Positions 55,127-64,000 of a stretch of DNA of 64,000 nucleotides are shown here, piece after piece. The position numbers and the translations under genes were made by a program. The notes below the pieces were generated by a model, which was given only the letters and a program-made list of their open reading frames with translations, made no database searches and was not told the origin of the DNA. The DNA is taken from positions 248,001 to 312,000 of the forward strand of contig JRUP01000002.1 of assembly GCA_000773965.1 (NCBI GenBank). The letters are read 5' to 3'. Origin of the DNA: Enterobacter cancerogenus (GTDB lineage: Bacteria > Pseudomonadota > Gammaproteobacteria > Enterobacterales > Enterobacteriaceae). How positions within the stretch are numbered: the first letter of the stretch is position 1; every line of letters begins with the position of its first letter.

Positions 55127-55702
55127 TTGCATCTCGATATCAATGGATTAATTACGCAGTACGGCTATCTGGCGTTGCTGATTGGCTGTATCGCGGAAGG
55201 GGAAACTTTTACCCTGCTGGGCGGCGTGGCGGCGCATGAAGGCCTGCTGCACTTCACCGGCGTGGTGCTGGCCGCGATGGTGGGAGGAATTATCGGCGAT
55301 CAGCTGCTGTTCTGGCTGGGCCGTCGCTACGGTACGCGCATTCTGCGCCGTTTCCGTAAACATGAAGATACCATTCGTAAAGCCAATCGCCTGATTCAGA
55401 AGCGCCCGAGTCTGTTTGTGATTGGCGTGCGCTTTATGTACGGCTTCCGCATTATTGGCCCGATCATCATCGGTACCAGCCGGTTAAAACCGCTGCGCTT
55501 CTTTGTGCTCAACGTGATAGGCGCCGCGCTCTGGTCGCTGATCTTTGTCACCCTGGGTTACTTCGCCGGGGAGATCATTACTCCGTGGCTGCATAAACTC
55601 GACCAGCATCTTAAACATTTGCTGTGGCTGGTGGCGGCGATTGTGTTCGGCATCGCGCTGCGTTACGTGATTCGCCGCTGGAACCGCCGCCGGGCGGATT
55701 AG
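55127..55702 (+). CDS. yohD: DedA family membrane protein YohD
   Basis: A 191-residue DedA (VTT/SNARE-associated) protein. Landmarks are LIGCIAEGETFTLLGGVAAH, GRRYGTRILRRFRKHEDTI and FVIGVRFMYGFRIIGPIIIG. DedA proteins are thought to move lipid carriers or phospholipids across the inner membrane and support the proton gradient. The start is a TTG at 55127: AGGGAGG lies five bases upstream, and no ATG or GTG fits the family N-terminus (E. coli MDLNTLISQYGYAAL). It ends 4 bp into the convergent yohF. Confidence 0.9.
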   Translation: MHLDINGLITQYGYLALLIGCIAEGETFTLLGGVAAHEGLLHFTGVVLAAMVGGIIGDQLLFWLGRRYGTRILRRFRKHEDTIRKANRLIQKRPSLFVIGVRFMYGFRIIGPIIIGTSRLKPLRFFVLNVIGAALWSLIFVTLGYFAGEIITPWLHKLDQHLKHLLWLVAAIVFGIALRYVIRRWNRRRAD

Positions 55703-56478
55703 TGGTGATAACCTTTAAACTGCGGGTTGGCCAACATAAAGCCACCGTCAACAATAAACGATTGTCCGGTGGTATAGGTCGCCCATTCCGAACACAACCA
55801 CGCGACTAAACTTGCCACTTCACGCGTATCGCCGGGCCGTCCAATCGGAATTTCCGGCATACGTGTGCTGCGCGCCTGATCGTCAGTCAGATGGTTCATC
55901 GCAGTGGCAATCGCGCCCGGTGCAACCGCATTCACCAGAATGTGATGGGGCAACAAACTCAACGCCATCGATTTGGTCAGACCGCCGAGCGCATGTTTCG
56001 CCGCGGTGTAAGCGGTGGCATCCGGCAATGGAGTGTGTTCATGCACTGAAGTGATGTTAATGATGCGCCCGCCATCGCCCTGATCGACCATATGGCGGGC
56101 GGCGATCTGTCCGCAGATAAATGAACCATCCACATCGACGCTGAACGTTTTCCGCCAATCTTCAAAGGTGACGTCGAGAAAATCGGCTTTCATCATCACG
56201 CCCGCATTGTTGACCAATACGTCAATGCGACCCAGTGAATTGATGAGCTGCGCCAGTTGCTTGCCCCCTTCTTGCGGATCGGAGAGATCCAGCTGTCGCA
56301 CCTGTGCGGTTTGCCCTTTACTTTCGACCAGTCGCGCTGTTTCCTGCGCCCCCGCTTCATCTGAGCGCCAGGTGATCCCTAACGTGTAGCCCGCTTCAGC
56401 CAGCATGACGGCACAGCTGCGGCCAATGCCGGAATCGGATGCGGTAACCACGGCCACTTTCTGTTTGCCCAGTGCCAT
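55699..56478 (-). CDS. yohF: Short-chain dehydrogenase/reductase YohF
   Basis: A 259-residue SDR. The cofactor motif is TASDSGIGRSC (TGxxxGIG variant, near residue 12), NNAG follows at about 90, and the catalytic set is Ser in INITSVHEHT and YTAAK. C-terminal DGGFMLANPQF is as in E. coli YohF (253 residues). The ATG at 56478 follows CAGGAGAATG. Natural substrate unknown; E. coli YohF is an uncharacterised carbonyl reductase. Confidence 0.92.
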   Translation of the reverse strand: MALGKQKVAVVTASDSGIGRSCAVMLAEAGYTLGITWRSDEAGAQETARLVESKGQTAQVRQLDLSDPQEGGKQLAQLINSLGRIDVLVNNAGVMMKADFLDVTFEDWRKTFSVDVDGSFICGQIAARHMVDQGDGGRIINITSVHEHTPLPDATAYTAAKHALGGLTKSMALSLLPHHILVNAVAPGAIATAMNHLTDDQARSTRMPEIPIGRPGDTREVASLVAWLCSEWATYTTGQSFIVDGGFMLANPQFKGYHH

Positions 56479-56596
56479 AACATTCTCCTGCGTGATGGGT
56501 GTCCTCACAGTATAGAAGTTATCGATCTGTGCCTCGGGTCAGCCGAAAAAACCCTTTCGTCTATAGTTAACAATCAGATGCAGTCAAGGAGGCAGG

Positions 56597-58411
56597 ATGA
56601 GCAAAATTAAACGCAGAATTGATGATCACGGCGTGATTGGGGATTTACGGACCTGTGCATTGATCGCCAATGAGGGCACCATCGATTATCTCTGCTGGCC
56701 GGATCTGGATAGCCCGTCCGTGTTTGCTGCGTTGCTGGATGGCGATGATGCCGGTCTGTTCTCACTGGCACCCGACTGGAAAAATGCGCGCCAGCAGCAG
56801 CTCTATCTGCCGGACACCAATATTTTACAGACGCGCTGGTTGGGCGATGCGGGCGTGGCGGAGATCACCGATTACATGCCGATCTGTGACCAGCCCAATA
56901 AAGTGCCGCGACTGGTACGTCGGGTCAAAATGGTGCGCGGCTCGGCCACCTTCAATTTGCTGTGCGCCCCGCGCCATGATTATGCCCGTGCTGAAACCCA
57001 TACCGAACTGCGCCCCGGTGGCGTGGCCTTTCTTGCCGAAGGCCAGCCCGCGTTACGGCTGAGTGCTACGGTGGTGATGACCCGTGAAAACCACAGTGCA
57101 GTTGCCGAATTTACCCTCAAAGCCGGGGAATCTGCTGAGTTTGTATTTGGCAGCGATGACGATCCCTTCGTGGCGGAGATTGCCACTGAACAGTGCTTCA
57201 GCGACACACTGGCCTACTGGCGGCGCTGGAGCAGCCACAGCACGTATCGCGGACGCTGGCAGGAGATGGTGACGCGATCCGCACTGGCACTCAAACTACT
57301 TACCTCGAAACAGCACGGTTCGATTGCGGCTGCAGCGACCTTTGGTTTGCCGGAAGAGTTAGGCGGCGAGCGCAACTGGGATTATCGCGCCTCGTGGATC
57401 CGCGATGCCTCCTTCAGCATGTATGCGCTGATGCGGCTGGGTTATGTGGAAGAAGCGCGAGACTTCACCCACTGGGTGGGGCGTTGCGTCGAGCACAGCC
57501 ATGACGACACGCCACACCTGCAGGTGATGTATCGCCTGGACAGCGGCACCGAACTGCATGAAACCGAGTTGCTCAATCTTTCCGGCTATGCCAACTCGCG
57601 CCCGGTGCGCATCGGCAATGATGCGTGGCGGCAGACCCAGTTGGATATTTACGGCGAACTGATGGATGCCATTTACCTTGCCAATAAATACGGTGAAGCC
57701 ATTTCACAGCGTGGCTGGCGGCATGTGTCCGACATGATTGATTATGTCTGCGGCAACTGGAACCAGCCCGATGCCGGTATCTGGGAGATGCGCGGCGAGC
57801 CGGAGCACTTTCTGCATTCGCGCCTGATGTGCTGGGTGGCGTTGGATCGCGCCCTGCGTCTCGGTCTGAAGCGTTCGTTGCCAATGCCGTATGAGCGCTG
57901 GGATCGTGTGCGCAGTGAAATTCGCGACGACATCTGGCAAAACTTCTGGAACCCGGAACTGGGCCATTTCACTGCCACACGCGGCGGCAAGTTCCTGGAC
58001 GCATCCATGCTGTTGATGCCGCTGGTACGCTTTGTCAGCTCCACCGATCCTGACTGGATCGCCACCCTTGACGCGATTAAAACCCACCTGGTGAGCGATG
58101 GTTTAGTGCGCCGCTATAACATTAGCGAAACGCCTGCCGATGCCTTAACCGGGGGTGAAGGTTCCTTTGCCGCCTGTTCCTTCTGGTATGTGGAGTGTCT
58201 GGCGCGGGCCGGGCGCGTGCATGAGGCGCATTTTGAGTTTGAAAAGCTGCTGAGCTATGCCAATCCCCTGGGATTGTACGCCGAGGAATTTACTACGCAT
58301 GGCGAAGCGCTGGGGAATATGCCGCAGGCGCTGTCGCATCTGGCGTTAATCAGTGCCGCATTTTTCCTCAATCGTAAATTGAGTAATGAAGTGACGCTGT
58401 GGCAGCCTTAA
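56597..58411 (+). CDS. Glycoside hydrolase family 15 protein (glucoamylase/trehalase-like)
   Basis: A 604-residue cytoplasmic protein without signal peptide. The N-terminal beta-sandwich (residues 1-220, opening DDHGVIGDLRTCALIANEGT) is followed by the (alpha/alpha)6 barrel. ELGGERNWDYRASWIRDASF is the family hallmark, and TPADALTGGEGSFAACSFWY holds the late catalytic region. Intracellular bacterial members of this group include acid trehalases and alpha-glucosidases acting on maltose-type or trehalose substrates. AAGGAGG lies six bases before the ATG. It stands between yohF and ybiS with its own transcript. Confidence 0.87.
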   Translation: MSKIKRRIDDHGVIGDLRTCALIANEGTIDYLCWPDLDSPSVFAALLDGDDAGLFSLAPDWKNARQQQLYLPDTNILQTRWLGDAGVAEITDYMPICDQPNKVPRLVRRVKMVRGSATFNLLCAPRHDYARAETHTELRPGGVAFLAEGQPALRLSATVVMTRENHSAVAEFTLKAGESAEFVFGSDDDPFVAEIATEQCFSDTLAYWRRWSSHSTYRGRWQEMVTRSALALKLLTSKQHGSIAAAATFGLPEELGGERNWDYRASWIRDASFSMYALMRLGYVEEARDFTHWVGRCVEHSHDDTPHLQVMYRLDSGTELHETELLNLSGYANSRPVRIGNDAWRQTQLDIYGELMDAIYLANKYGEAISQRGWRHVSDMIDYVCGNWNQPDAGIWEMRGEPEHFLHSRLMCWVALDRALRLGLKRSLPMPYERWDRVRSEIRDDIWQNFWNPELGHFTATRGGKFLDASMLLMPLVRFVSSTDPDWIATLDAIKTHLVSDGLVRRYNISETPADALTGGEGSFAACSFWYVECLARAGRVHEAHFEFEKLLSYANPLGLYAEEFTTHGEALGNMPQALSHLALISAAFFLNRKLSNEVTLWQP

Positions 58412-58609
58412 GAAAATTCACATTTTGGGCGGTACGGCAACGAGATGGGTCGGGAAATGCCCACTAATTAAGTAAAGTATCATCAGCCATTGAAAATCCT
58501 GATTCCCATCACTGCGCCTATGCACATATAATGCGCACCGGGTCATTGAGACCAAGATGGATTCGACACACTGACAAGCCTGAAACACGGCTATAACGAC
58601 TTGAAAAAC

Positions 58610-59692
58610 ATGAAAAAGAGCATTCGCGCGTTCGCTTCACTTGCTTTAGTACTGGCGGCGTTCAGCCAGTCGGCATTCGCAGTAGTGTATCCGCTGCCAG
58701 CGGCTAACAGCCGTTTGATCGGCGAAAACCTTGAAATCACCGTGCCTGATGACAGCCGACTTCCGCTGGAAGCCTTCGCTGCTCAGTACCAGATGGGCCT
58801 CAGCAACATGCTGGAAGCCAATCCGGGCGTTGATGTTTATCTGCCAAAAGCGGGCACCAAAATGGTGATCCCTCAGCAGTTGATCCTGCCTGACGCCCCG
58901 CGTGAAGGCATCGTGATCAACAGCGCGGAAATGCGTCTTTACTATTATCCGAAAGGCACCAAGACCGTGGTTGTGCTGCCAATCGGTATCGGCGAACTGG
59001 GCAAAGACACGCCAGTGAACTGGACCACGACGGTTCAGCGTAAAAAAGCCGGTCCAACCTGGACGCCGACCAAAGCGATGCACGCAGAATACGCATCACG
59101 TGGCGAAAGCATTCCAGCGGTATTCCCGGCAGGTCCGGATAACCCGATGGGCCTGTATGCGCTGTATATCGGCCGCCTGTACGCGGTTCACGGTACTAAC
59201 GCCAACTTCGGTATCGGCTTACGCGTGAGCCACGGCTGTGTGCGTCTGCGTGCTGACGACATCAAATGGCTGTTCGACAACGTGCCGGTTGGTACTCGCG
59301 TACAGTTTATCGATCAGCCGGTGAAAGCCACCGTTGAGCCAGACGGTTCTCGCTATGTAGAAGTGCACAACCCACTTTCTACTACCGAAGAGCAGTTCAA
59401 CTCACGTGAAGTGGTGCCGATTACGCTGACCGCTGCTGTGACCAAAGTGATTGCCGATGGCAGCACCAACCAGGATGCAGTCAACAACGCTATCCAGGCA
59501 CGTAACGGTATGCCGACTAAAATTAACGGTCCGCAGGGTGAAGTGATGCCTGCTCCGGTGCCGGTTCAGGAATCTTCTGACGCCACGCCAAAAGAAGAGC
59601 CGATGACCCCGCAGGGCGCCAGCGCCGTTGCACCGCAGAGTGATGTGGCTCCGGCTGCTCAGCCTGCACCTGCGACCGGCAACAGCCTGTAA
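58610..59692 (+). CDS. ybiS: L,D-transpeptidase YbiS (LdtB)-like
   Basis: A 360-residue periplasmic L,D-transpeptidase that joins Braun's lipoprotein to peptidoglycan (meso-DAP). Signal peptide of about 24 residues (ends SAFA), LysM-like part with [18 protein letters not shown], then the YkuD domain with HGTNANFG and SHGCVRLR; the catalytic Cys is residue 210. Among E. coli paralogues the text is closest to YbiS, but E. coli YbiS has about 306 residues; here a Pro/Ala/Gln-rich tail of about 50 residues follows. The ATG at 58610 is used; a TTG at 58601 would add three residues. A terminator follows. Confidence 0.9.
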   Translation: MKKSIRAFASLALVLAAFSQSAFAVVYPLPAANSRLIGENLEITVPDDSRLPLEAFAAQYQMGLSNMLEANPGVDVYLPKAGTKMVIPQQLILPDAPREGIVINSAEMRLYYYPKGTKTVVVLPIGIGELGKDTPVNWTTTVQRKKAGPTWTPTKAMHAEYASRGESIPAVFPAGPDNPMGLYALYIGRLYAVHGTNANFGIGLRVSHGCVRLRADDIKWLFDNVPVGTRVQFIDQPVKATVEPDGSRYVEVHNPLSTTEEQFNSREVVPITLTAAVTKVIADGSTNQDAVNNAIQARNGMPTKINGPQGEVMPAPVPVQESSDATPKEEPMTPQGASAVAPQSDVAPAAQPAPATGNSL

Positions 59693-59713
59693 TCGCTGAC
59701 TCGCCATACAGTA

Positions 59714-59743
59714 AAAAGCCAGCCCATTGCGGCTGGTTTTTTT
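59714..59743 (+). terminator. Rho-independent terminator of ybiS
   Basis: CCAGCC (59719-59724), loop CATTGC, GGCTGG (59731-59736), then seven Ts (59737-59743), 21 bases after the stop. The A-run before the stem makes it weakly bidirectional, and the gene from the other side (zntB, stop at 59863) may use it too. Confidence 0.85.
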
Positions 59744-59862
59744 ATGGGCACAAAAACGTATTACCCGAATCGACTGACAACAAGATTGTGACTTATGTGG
59801 TCGGTCTGATCTGTTACCTGTGTGCCCGGTAGTCCCTTGATGCGCGCCTGGATGCCTGGGCA

Positions 59863-60888
59863 TCATTCCCGCCGCCGTCTCAGCGCCAGCCAGCCCGCCA
59901 CCAGGGTAAACACCAGCACCACAATCACCAACAGTAAGAAACCATGCGGATTATTTGCCAGCGGAATCCCGCCCACGTTCATACCGAAAAAGCCGGCAAT
60001 GATGTTAATCGGCAGCGCCAGCACGGTGATCACCGTCAGTAAAAACAGCGTGCGGTTACTCTGCTCCATCAAACTCGCGGCAATCTCTTCCTGCAACAAG
60101 CGAATGCGTTCCATCAGTCCCGCCAGGTCATTCAATGCCACGCTGAACTCTTCCGTAAAGATGCGCAATTCACTGAGCGGTTCGCGCTTAAGCCACTTTG
60201 GTGGCCGATTTAACAAACGAAATAGCGCGGCGGGTTCCGGTGCCAGCAAACGCTGCACACGCAGTAGCATACGGCGCAAATGGCCCAACTCACTGCGGTT
60301 GGTTTTAATCGCTGCACTGAGCAAACGCTCTTCAATGGCATCCACCGCCTGACTGGAGCGACGCACCACTTGCTCCAATTGCGCTTCCTGCTCACCCAGC
60401 AACCACAACAGCATCGCATCCGGCTCGGCGAACGGGAGACGATCAATTTGCTGATGCATGCGTTCAATCATTCCCACCGGGCGGTAACGCGCGGTGACAA
60501 TGGTGTGCGCACAGCACCAAATCCACAACGTCGCGTTCTGTGTGCTGCGCTCTTCTTTGCTGAACGTCACATCATTGAGCACCGCCAGCAGCGCATCGTT
60601 TTGATGGGCCAAACGTGTGCGCGGTGAAGCAGAATGGATCTCATCGAAAAAATCATCGTCTACACTAAAGTGGTCCTGAACCCAGCGCTCGGCACGGGCA
60701 TGATTCAGGTTGATGTGTAGCCAAAGAAAATAGGATTCCGGCAAATTTTGCTGCGCGAGCTGCGAAGCTTCACGCGCGTTGAGCCGCTGTGGCGGTGCTT
60801 CCGGCGTGAACAGATACCCATGGATGAGTCCGGCCACTTCATTATTGAAGTCCGGCAATGAGGCAAGCGGCAAGACAGGCTGGAGCAT
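59863..60888 (-). CDS. zntB: CorA-like metal ion transporter, ZntB type
   Basis: A 341-residue protein of the CorA superfamily. The soluble N-terminal domain (residues 1-265) is followed by two C-terminal spans. The pore motif is GMNVGGIPL, the ZntB/CorA form, with the family helix RLLQEEIAASLMEQSNRTLF before span 1. E. coli ZntB (327 residues) is a zinc transporter, now described as proton-coupled uptake. The ATG at 60888 gives the family start. It is divergent from the phosphate transporter gene. Confidence 0.85.
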   Translation of the reverse strand: MLQPVLPLASLPDFNNEVAGLIHGYLFTPEAPPQRLNAREASQLAQQNLPESYFLWLHINLNHARAERWVQDHFSVDDDFFDEIHSASPRTRLAHQNDALLAVLNDVTFSKEERSTQNATLWIWCCAHTIVTARYRPVGMIERMHQQIDRLPFAEPDAMLLWLLGEQEAQLEQVVRRSSQAVDAIEERLLSAAIKTNRSELGHLRRMLLRVQRLLAPEPAALFRLLNRPPKWLKREPLSELRIFTEEFSVALNDLAGLMERIRLLQEEIAASLMEQSNRTLFLLTVITVLALPINIIAGFFGMNVGGIPLANNPHGFLLLVIVVLVFTLVAGWLALRRRRE

Positions 60889-60949
60889 GGCAGCGTGAGG
60901 ATCCCGAAGCGGTCAGATCCACAGACTGCGACAGCCGTGTTACAGCAAG

Positions 60950-60984
60950 ATGACAGAGCGTGATCGCGATCATCATTCTGTCAT
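60950..60984. promoter_or_regulatory. Nested inverted repeat between zntB and the PiT gene
   Basis: ATGACAG (60950-60956) and CTGTCAT (60978-60984) form outer arms around a perfect 12-bp palindrome TGATCGCGATCA (60961-60972), all nearly on one centre. It lies 62 bases upstream of zntB and 70 upstream of the phosphate transporter start. Candidate shared operator; CTGTCAT recalls a Pho half-site, but the expected direct repeat is absent. Confidence 0.4.
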
Positions 60985-61053
60985 ACAAACCACGTATCAC
61001 ACTGCGGGTAACGGATGCCAATCGAGCATCGTCAATCCACACCGGGGTGTGTT

Positions 61054-62670
61054 ATGGCTGAAAACAGTTTACCTGCATCTACATCAACATCATCGTCCCA
61101 AAACGGACGCCCGAATCTTAACCAGGGCAACGGAAAAATCTCACGCATCATCTTCCTGATCCTGCTGTGCGGCGGCCTGCTGTTCACCGCCATCAACCTG
61201 TTTAATGACGTGGAGGAGACCGGCGCGCCTGTCACCAGCTATACGCCGTTCCTGCTGCTGGGCGTGGCTTTAGTGATTGCGCTCGGCTTTGAGTTTGTTA
61301 ACGGCTTCCACGATACCGCCAATGCTGTCGCCACCGTGATTTATACCCATTCGCTGTCTCCGGGTGTGGCCGTGGTGTGGTCTGGCTTCTGCAACTTCCT
61401 CGGCGTGTTGCTCTCAAGCGGCGTGGTGGCGTTTGGCATTATCTCGCTGCTGCCGGTGGAGCTGATTCTGCAGGCAGGCAGCGGCAACGGCTTCGCCATG
61501 GTGTATGCGCTGCTGTTCTCGGCCATCATCTGGAACCTCGGCACCTGGTATTTCGGCCTGCCAGCCTCCTCTTCGCATACGCTGATCGGTTCGATCATCG
61601 GCGTGGGCGTGGCGAATGCGCTGCTGCACGGTCGTAGTGGTACCAGCGGTGTGGATTGGGATCAGGCGATCAAAGTGGGTTACGCCCTGCTGCTGTCGCC
61701 GATTGTCGGCTTTATCTGTGCGGCGCTCCTGCTGCTGGCGATGAAGGCCTTTATCCGCAACCGCCAGCTGTATGAAGCACCAAAGGGCAATCAGCCTCCA
61801 CCGGCATGGATTCGCGGCCTGCTGATCCTGACCTGTACCGGTGTCTCATTTGCCCACGGTTCAAACGACGGTCAGAAGGGCATGGGCCTCATCATGCTGA
61901 TTCTGGTCGGCACCATGCCGATTGCCTACGCCCTGAACCGTTCGCTGCCGCCGGATCAAATCCCGCGCGTGGCCGCGTTAACTCAGGTCACTGAACAGCA
62001 ACTGCTAACGCTGCAACCGGCACCGGCTGCAATGCCCGCACCGCGTGAAGTACTGACCGAGTTTGTGCGCACCAGCCAGAACCGCCCTCAGGTACTCCCT
62101 GCCCTTGGCATGATGCTGGGCGATATCGGCGACCAGATCCGTCGTTATGGTGCGGTGGAGAATATCCCGGCGCAGGCGGTGACCAACACCCGTAACGATA
62201 TGTATCTTGCCTCCGAAACCATCAAACATCTGCAATCGGCCAAAGTCGCGCTGCCGGAAGAGATTGCCAGTAATCTCACTGCGGTGAAGAAGGAGCTGGA
62301 TGCCGCCACGCGCTTTATCCCGATGTGGGTGAAAGTGGTGGTCGCAATTGCCCTTGGCCTCGGCACCATGGTGGGCTGGCGTCGCATTGTGGTCACCGTC
62401 GGTGAGCGTATCGGTAAAACTCATCTGACCTACGCACAGGGTGCCAGTGCGGAGCTGGTGGCGATGGCGACCATCGGCGCAGCGGATGTCTTCGGCTTGC
62501 CGGTCTCCACTACCCACGTGCTGTCATCAGGCGTAGCCGGTTCGATGGCCGCCAACAAATCTGGTCTGCAGCTCTCAACGATTCGTAACCTCGCGCTGGC
62601 GTGGGTACTGACGCTGCCGGTCTCGGTCTTACTTTCAGGGCTGCTTTACGCTCTGTTTATTCATCTGTAA
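61054..62670 (+). CDS. PiT family inorganic phosphate transporter
   Basis: A 538-residue inner-membrane protein with the duplicated PiT signature: EFVNGFHDTANAVATVIYT in the first half and GAADVFGLPVSTTHVLSSG plus SFAHGSNDGQKGMGL in the middle and second half. It is longer than E. coli PitA (499) because of a polar Ser/Thr/Asn-rich N-terminal tail of about 25 residues and a long central loop (residues about 290-420). It takes up phosphate with a metal as neutral complex, driven by protons. The ATG at 61054 follows GGGGTG. Polyphosphate kinase follows after 12 bases. Confidence 0.92.
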   Translation: MAENSLPASTSTSSSQNGRPNLNQGNGKISRIIFLILLCGGLLFTAINLFNDVEETGAPVTSYTPFLLLGVALVIALGFEFVNGFHDTANAVATVIYTHSLSPGVAVVWSGFCNFLGVLLSSGVVAFGIISLLPVELILQAGSGNGFAMVYALLFSAIIWNLGTWYFGLPASSSHTLIGSIIGVGVANALLHGRSGTSGVDWDQAIKVGYALLLSPIVGFICAALLLLAMKAFIRNRQLYEAPKGNQPPPAWIRGLLILTCTGVSFAHGSNDGQKGMGLIMLILVGTMPIAYALNRSLPPDQIPRVAALTQVTEQQLLTLQPAPAAMPAPREVLTEFVRTSQNRPQVLPALGMMLGDIGDQIRRYGAVENIPAQAVTNTRNDMYLASETIKHLQSAKVALPEEIASNLTAVKKELDAATRFIPMWVKVVVAIALGLGTMVGWRRIVVTVGERIGKTHLTYAQGASAELVAMATIGAADVFGLPVSTTHVLSSGVAGSMAANKSGLQLSTIRNLALAWVLTLPVSVLLSGLLYALFIHL

Positions 62671-62682
62671 CGGGGAAAAGTC

Positions 62683-63603
62683 ATGGCGACACACGACAAT
62701 AGCTTCCACAGCGAGACCTTTAATGCGCGTCTGCTGCAGGAGTTTTACGACAGCTACGACGAAGAGCTGGAAATGGAGCTGGACGATCTGCGCTTCAATG
62801 ATAATGGTGAGCCACAGCAGGAAGGCGATAAGGCCTTTCGCCGCCGCTACTTCCGTGAGCTGCTGCATCTGCAGGGCGAGCTGGTGAAGTTGCAGGATTG
62901 GGTGATGCGTACCGGACATCGCGTGGTGATTTTGTTTGAAGGCCGTGATGCCGCCGGGAAAGGCGGGGTGATCAAACGTATCACCCAGCGTTTAAACCCG
63001 CGCACCTGTCGCGTCGCCGCTCTGCCCGCACCGAACGATCGTGAGAAAACACAGTGGTATTTCCAGCGCTACATTGCTCACTTGCCTGCAGCCGGTGAAA
63101 TGGTGTTGTTTGACCGCAGCTGGTACAACCGCGCAGGCGTTGAGCGCGTGATGGGCTTCTGTAACGAAGCCGAAGTGGAAGAGTTTTACCGCAGCGTGCC
63201 GGAATTCGAAAAAATGCTGACCCGCAGCGGCATTCAGATCATCAAATACTGGTTCTCGATTACCGATGAAGAGCAGGAGCTGCGCTTCCTGAGCCGCATC
63301 CACGATCCGCTGAAACAGTGGAAATTGAGCCCGATGGATCTCGAAAGTCGTCGCCGCTGGGAGGATTACACCGAAGCGAAAGAAGAGATGCTGGAGCGCA
63401 CCCATATTCCTGAAGCGCCATGGTGGGTGGTACAAGGTGTGGATAAGAAGCGTGCGCGTCTGAACTGCATCAGCCATCTGCTGCAACAGGTGCCCTACGA
63501 AGAGAGCGAGAGCAAAACCATTATGCTACCGACGCGCGAACGTCATGAAGATTATCGCCGCGCGCCAGTTCCTGAAAACATGGTGGTGCCAGAGAAGTAT
63601 TAA
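62683..63603 (+). CDS. ppk2: Polyphosphate kinase 2
   Basis: A 306-residue PPK2 family kinase, single-domain. Walker A is GRDAAGKGG (87-95) and the Walker B/lid part is LFDRSWYNRAGVERVMGF (near 142-159), as in class I enzymes that use polyphosphate to make nucleoside triphosphates from diphosphates. The opening 50 residues are acidic (EELEMELDDLRFND). The ATG at 62683 follows GGGGAAAAG. It forms a two-gene unit with the phosphate transporter, so phosphate uptake and polyphosphate turnover are probably co-expressed. Class assignment (I versus II) is tentative. Confidence 0.92.
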   Translation: MATHDNSFHSETFNARLLQEFYDSYDEELEMELDDLRFNDNGEPQQEGDKAFRRRYFRELLHLQGELVKLQDWVMRTGHRVVILFEGRDAAGKGGVIKRITQRLNPRTCRVAALPAPNDREKTQWYFQRYIAHLPAAGEMVLFDRSWYNRAGVERVMGFCNEAEVEEFYRSVPEFEKMLTRSGIQIIKYWFSITDEEQELRFLSRIHDPLKQWKLSPMDLESRRRWEDYTEAKEEMLERTHIPEAPWWVVQGVDKKRARLNCISHLLQQVPYEESESKTIMLPTRERHEDYRRAPVPENMVVPEKY

Positions 63604-64000
63604 TTAACAGTTTGCACGGCTGCCTGGCGGCCGTGCTGCTGTTGCAGACGCAATGTAATGGCAAATGCGCCCAGCACCATCAGGGCCGCCGCCAGATACA
63701 CTGACTGCATCCCCCAATGACCAATTAGCAACCCCGCCACCGGACCCGTCAATCCCAGCCCTAAATCGAGAAACGCCGAATACGTCCCCAACGCCGATCC
63801 CTGATCCTGTTGCTGCACACGTTTTACCGCTTCCACACCCAGCGCCGGGAACACCAGCGAGAAACCACCGCCGGTCAGGAACGCGCCGATATCCACCAGC
63901 CAGCTGCTGTCGGCCTGCCAGATTAACAGCAGACCAGCACACTCCAGCACAAACGACACCAGCGACACTTTCAAGCCGCCGAAACGGGTGATGTAGCGGC
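63600..64000 (-). CDS. MFS transporter, YfcJ/YhhS-like, 3' part only
   Basis: The last 133 codons of a gene whose start is beyond the right edge. The reading frame stays open to position 64000 (RYITRFGGLKVSLVSFVLE). It shows the last four spans of an MFS protein, with ECAGLLLIWQADSSW, FLTGGGFSLVFPALGVEAVK and GTYSAFLDLGLGLTGPVAGL, resembling the YfcJ/YhhS group of putative drug or metabolite exporters (about 390 residues). Its stop overlaps that of the convergent ppk2 by four bases (63600-63603). Confidence 0.8.
   Translation of the reverse strand, partial: RYITRFGGLKVSLVSFVLECAGLLLIWQADSSWLVDIGAFLTGGGFSLVFPALGVEAVKRVQQQDQGSALGTYSAFLDLGLGLTGPVAGLLIGHWGMQSVYLAAALMVLGAFAITLRLQQQHGRQAAVQTVN

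Noticed and set aside
60978..61000. Pho box before the phosphate transporter
   Set aside because: Only one CTGTCAT half-site is present; the 11-bp direct repeat required for PhoB is missing.

Overview
The window looks like the chromosome of an enterobacterium of the Erwiniaceae type (Pantoea/Erwinia-like). Many proteins closely resemble Escherichia coli ones (DinG, YbiB, MlrA, the YehWXYZ/OsmU transporter, BglX, Dld, PbpG, YohC, YohD, YohF, YbiS), and the order mlrA-yohO-yehWXYZ ... bglX-dld ... pbpG-yohC-yohD-yohF follows E. coli, interrupted by lineage-specific inserts. The genus is an inference; there is no rRNA or marker gene to settle it.

Region 1 (1-12 kb) is a complete histidine utilisation locus: an amino-acid ABC importer (two permeases, one cut by the window edge, and a binding protein), hutG-hutI transcribed left, hutF-hutD transcribed right, the repressor hutC, hutH-hutU transcribed right, then an M20 amidohydrolase. 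The enzyme set is the five-step route through formylglutamate (HutH, HutU, HutI, HutF, HutG). Six sites of the form TGTAnnnACA, the kind HutC binds, lie in front of the transcription units. Two units also have near-consensus sigma-54 promoters with an operator placed over the predicted start site.

Region 2 (12-28 kb) holds ybiB-dinG behind a LexA box; a LysR/guanidinobutyrase-like/iron-alcohol-dehydrogenase module; and a seven-gene operon (argininosuccinate-lyase-like enzyme, amino-acid ABC importer, two polysaccharide-deacetylase-family hydrolases, an MmgE/PrpD-family protein) with a divergent LysR gene. I do not recognise this operon. Its mix of enzymes suggests breakdown of an N-substituted dicarboxylic amino acid or a cyclic amide.

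Region 3 (28-46 kb) has mlrA, the 35-codon gene yohO, the osmoprotectant importer yehWXYZ, then a block absent from E. coli at this place: an MFS transporter, idi, a sugar-type symporter with two Gfo/Idh/MocA dehydrogenases and a LacI regulator, a chemoreceptor, a suppressor-of-fused protein, a small membrane protein and an MpaB-type oxygenase.

Region 4 (46-64 kb) has bglX, dld, a DUF3772 MscS channel, pbpG, yohC, yohD, yohF, a GH15 enzyme, the L,D-transpeptidase ybiS, a ZntB/CorA channel, a PiT phosphate transporter with a polyphosphate kinase 2, and a partial YfcJ-like MFS protein.

The most striking unexplained element is a family of about 190-210 bp GC-rich fold-back repeats at 18.5-19.0 kb, 50.1-50.55 kb and, as a fragment, 40.93-40.99 kb. 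Every copy lies between convergent gene ends. The copies share short sequence modules, but each has its own self-complementary arms, and both sides of the stems have changed together. This is what selection on structure would produce.
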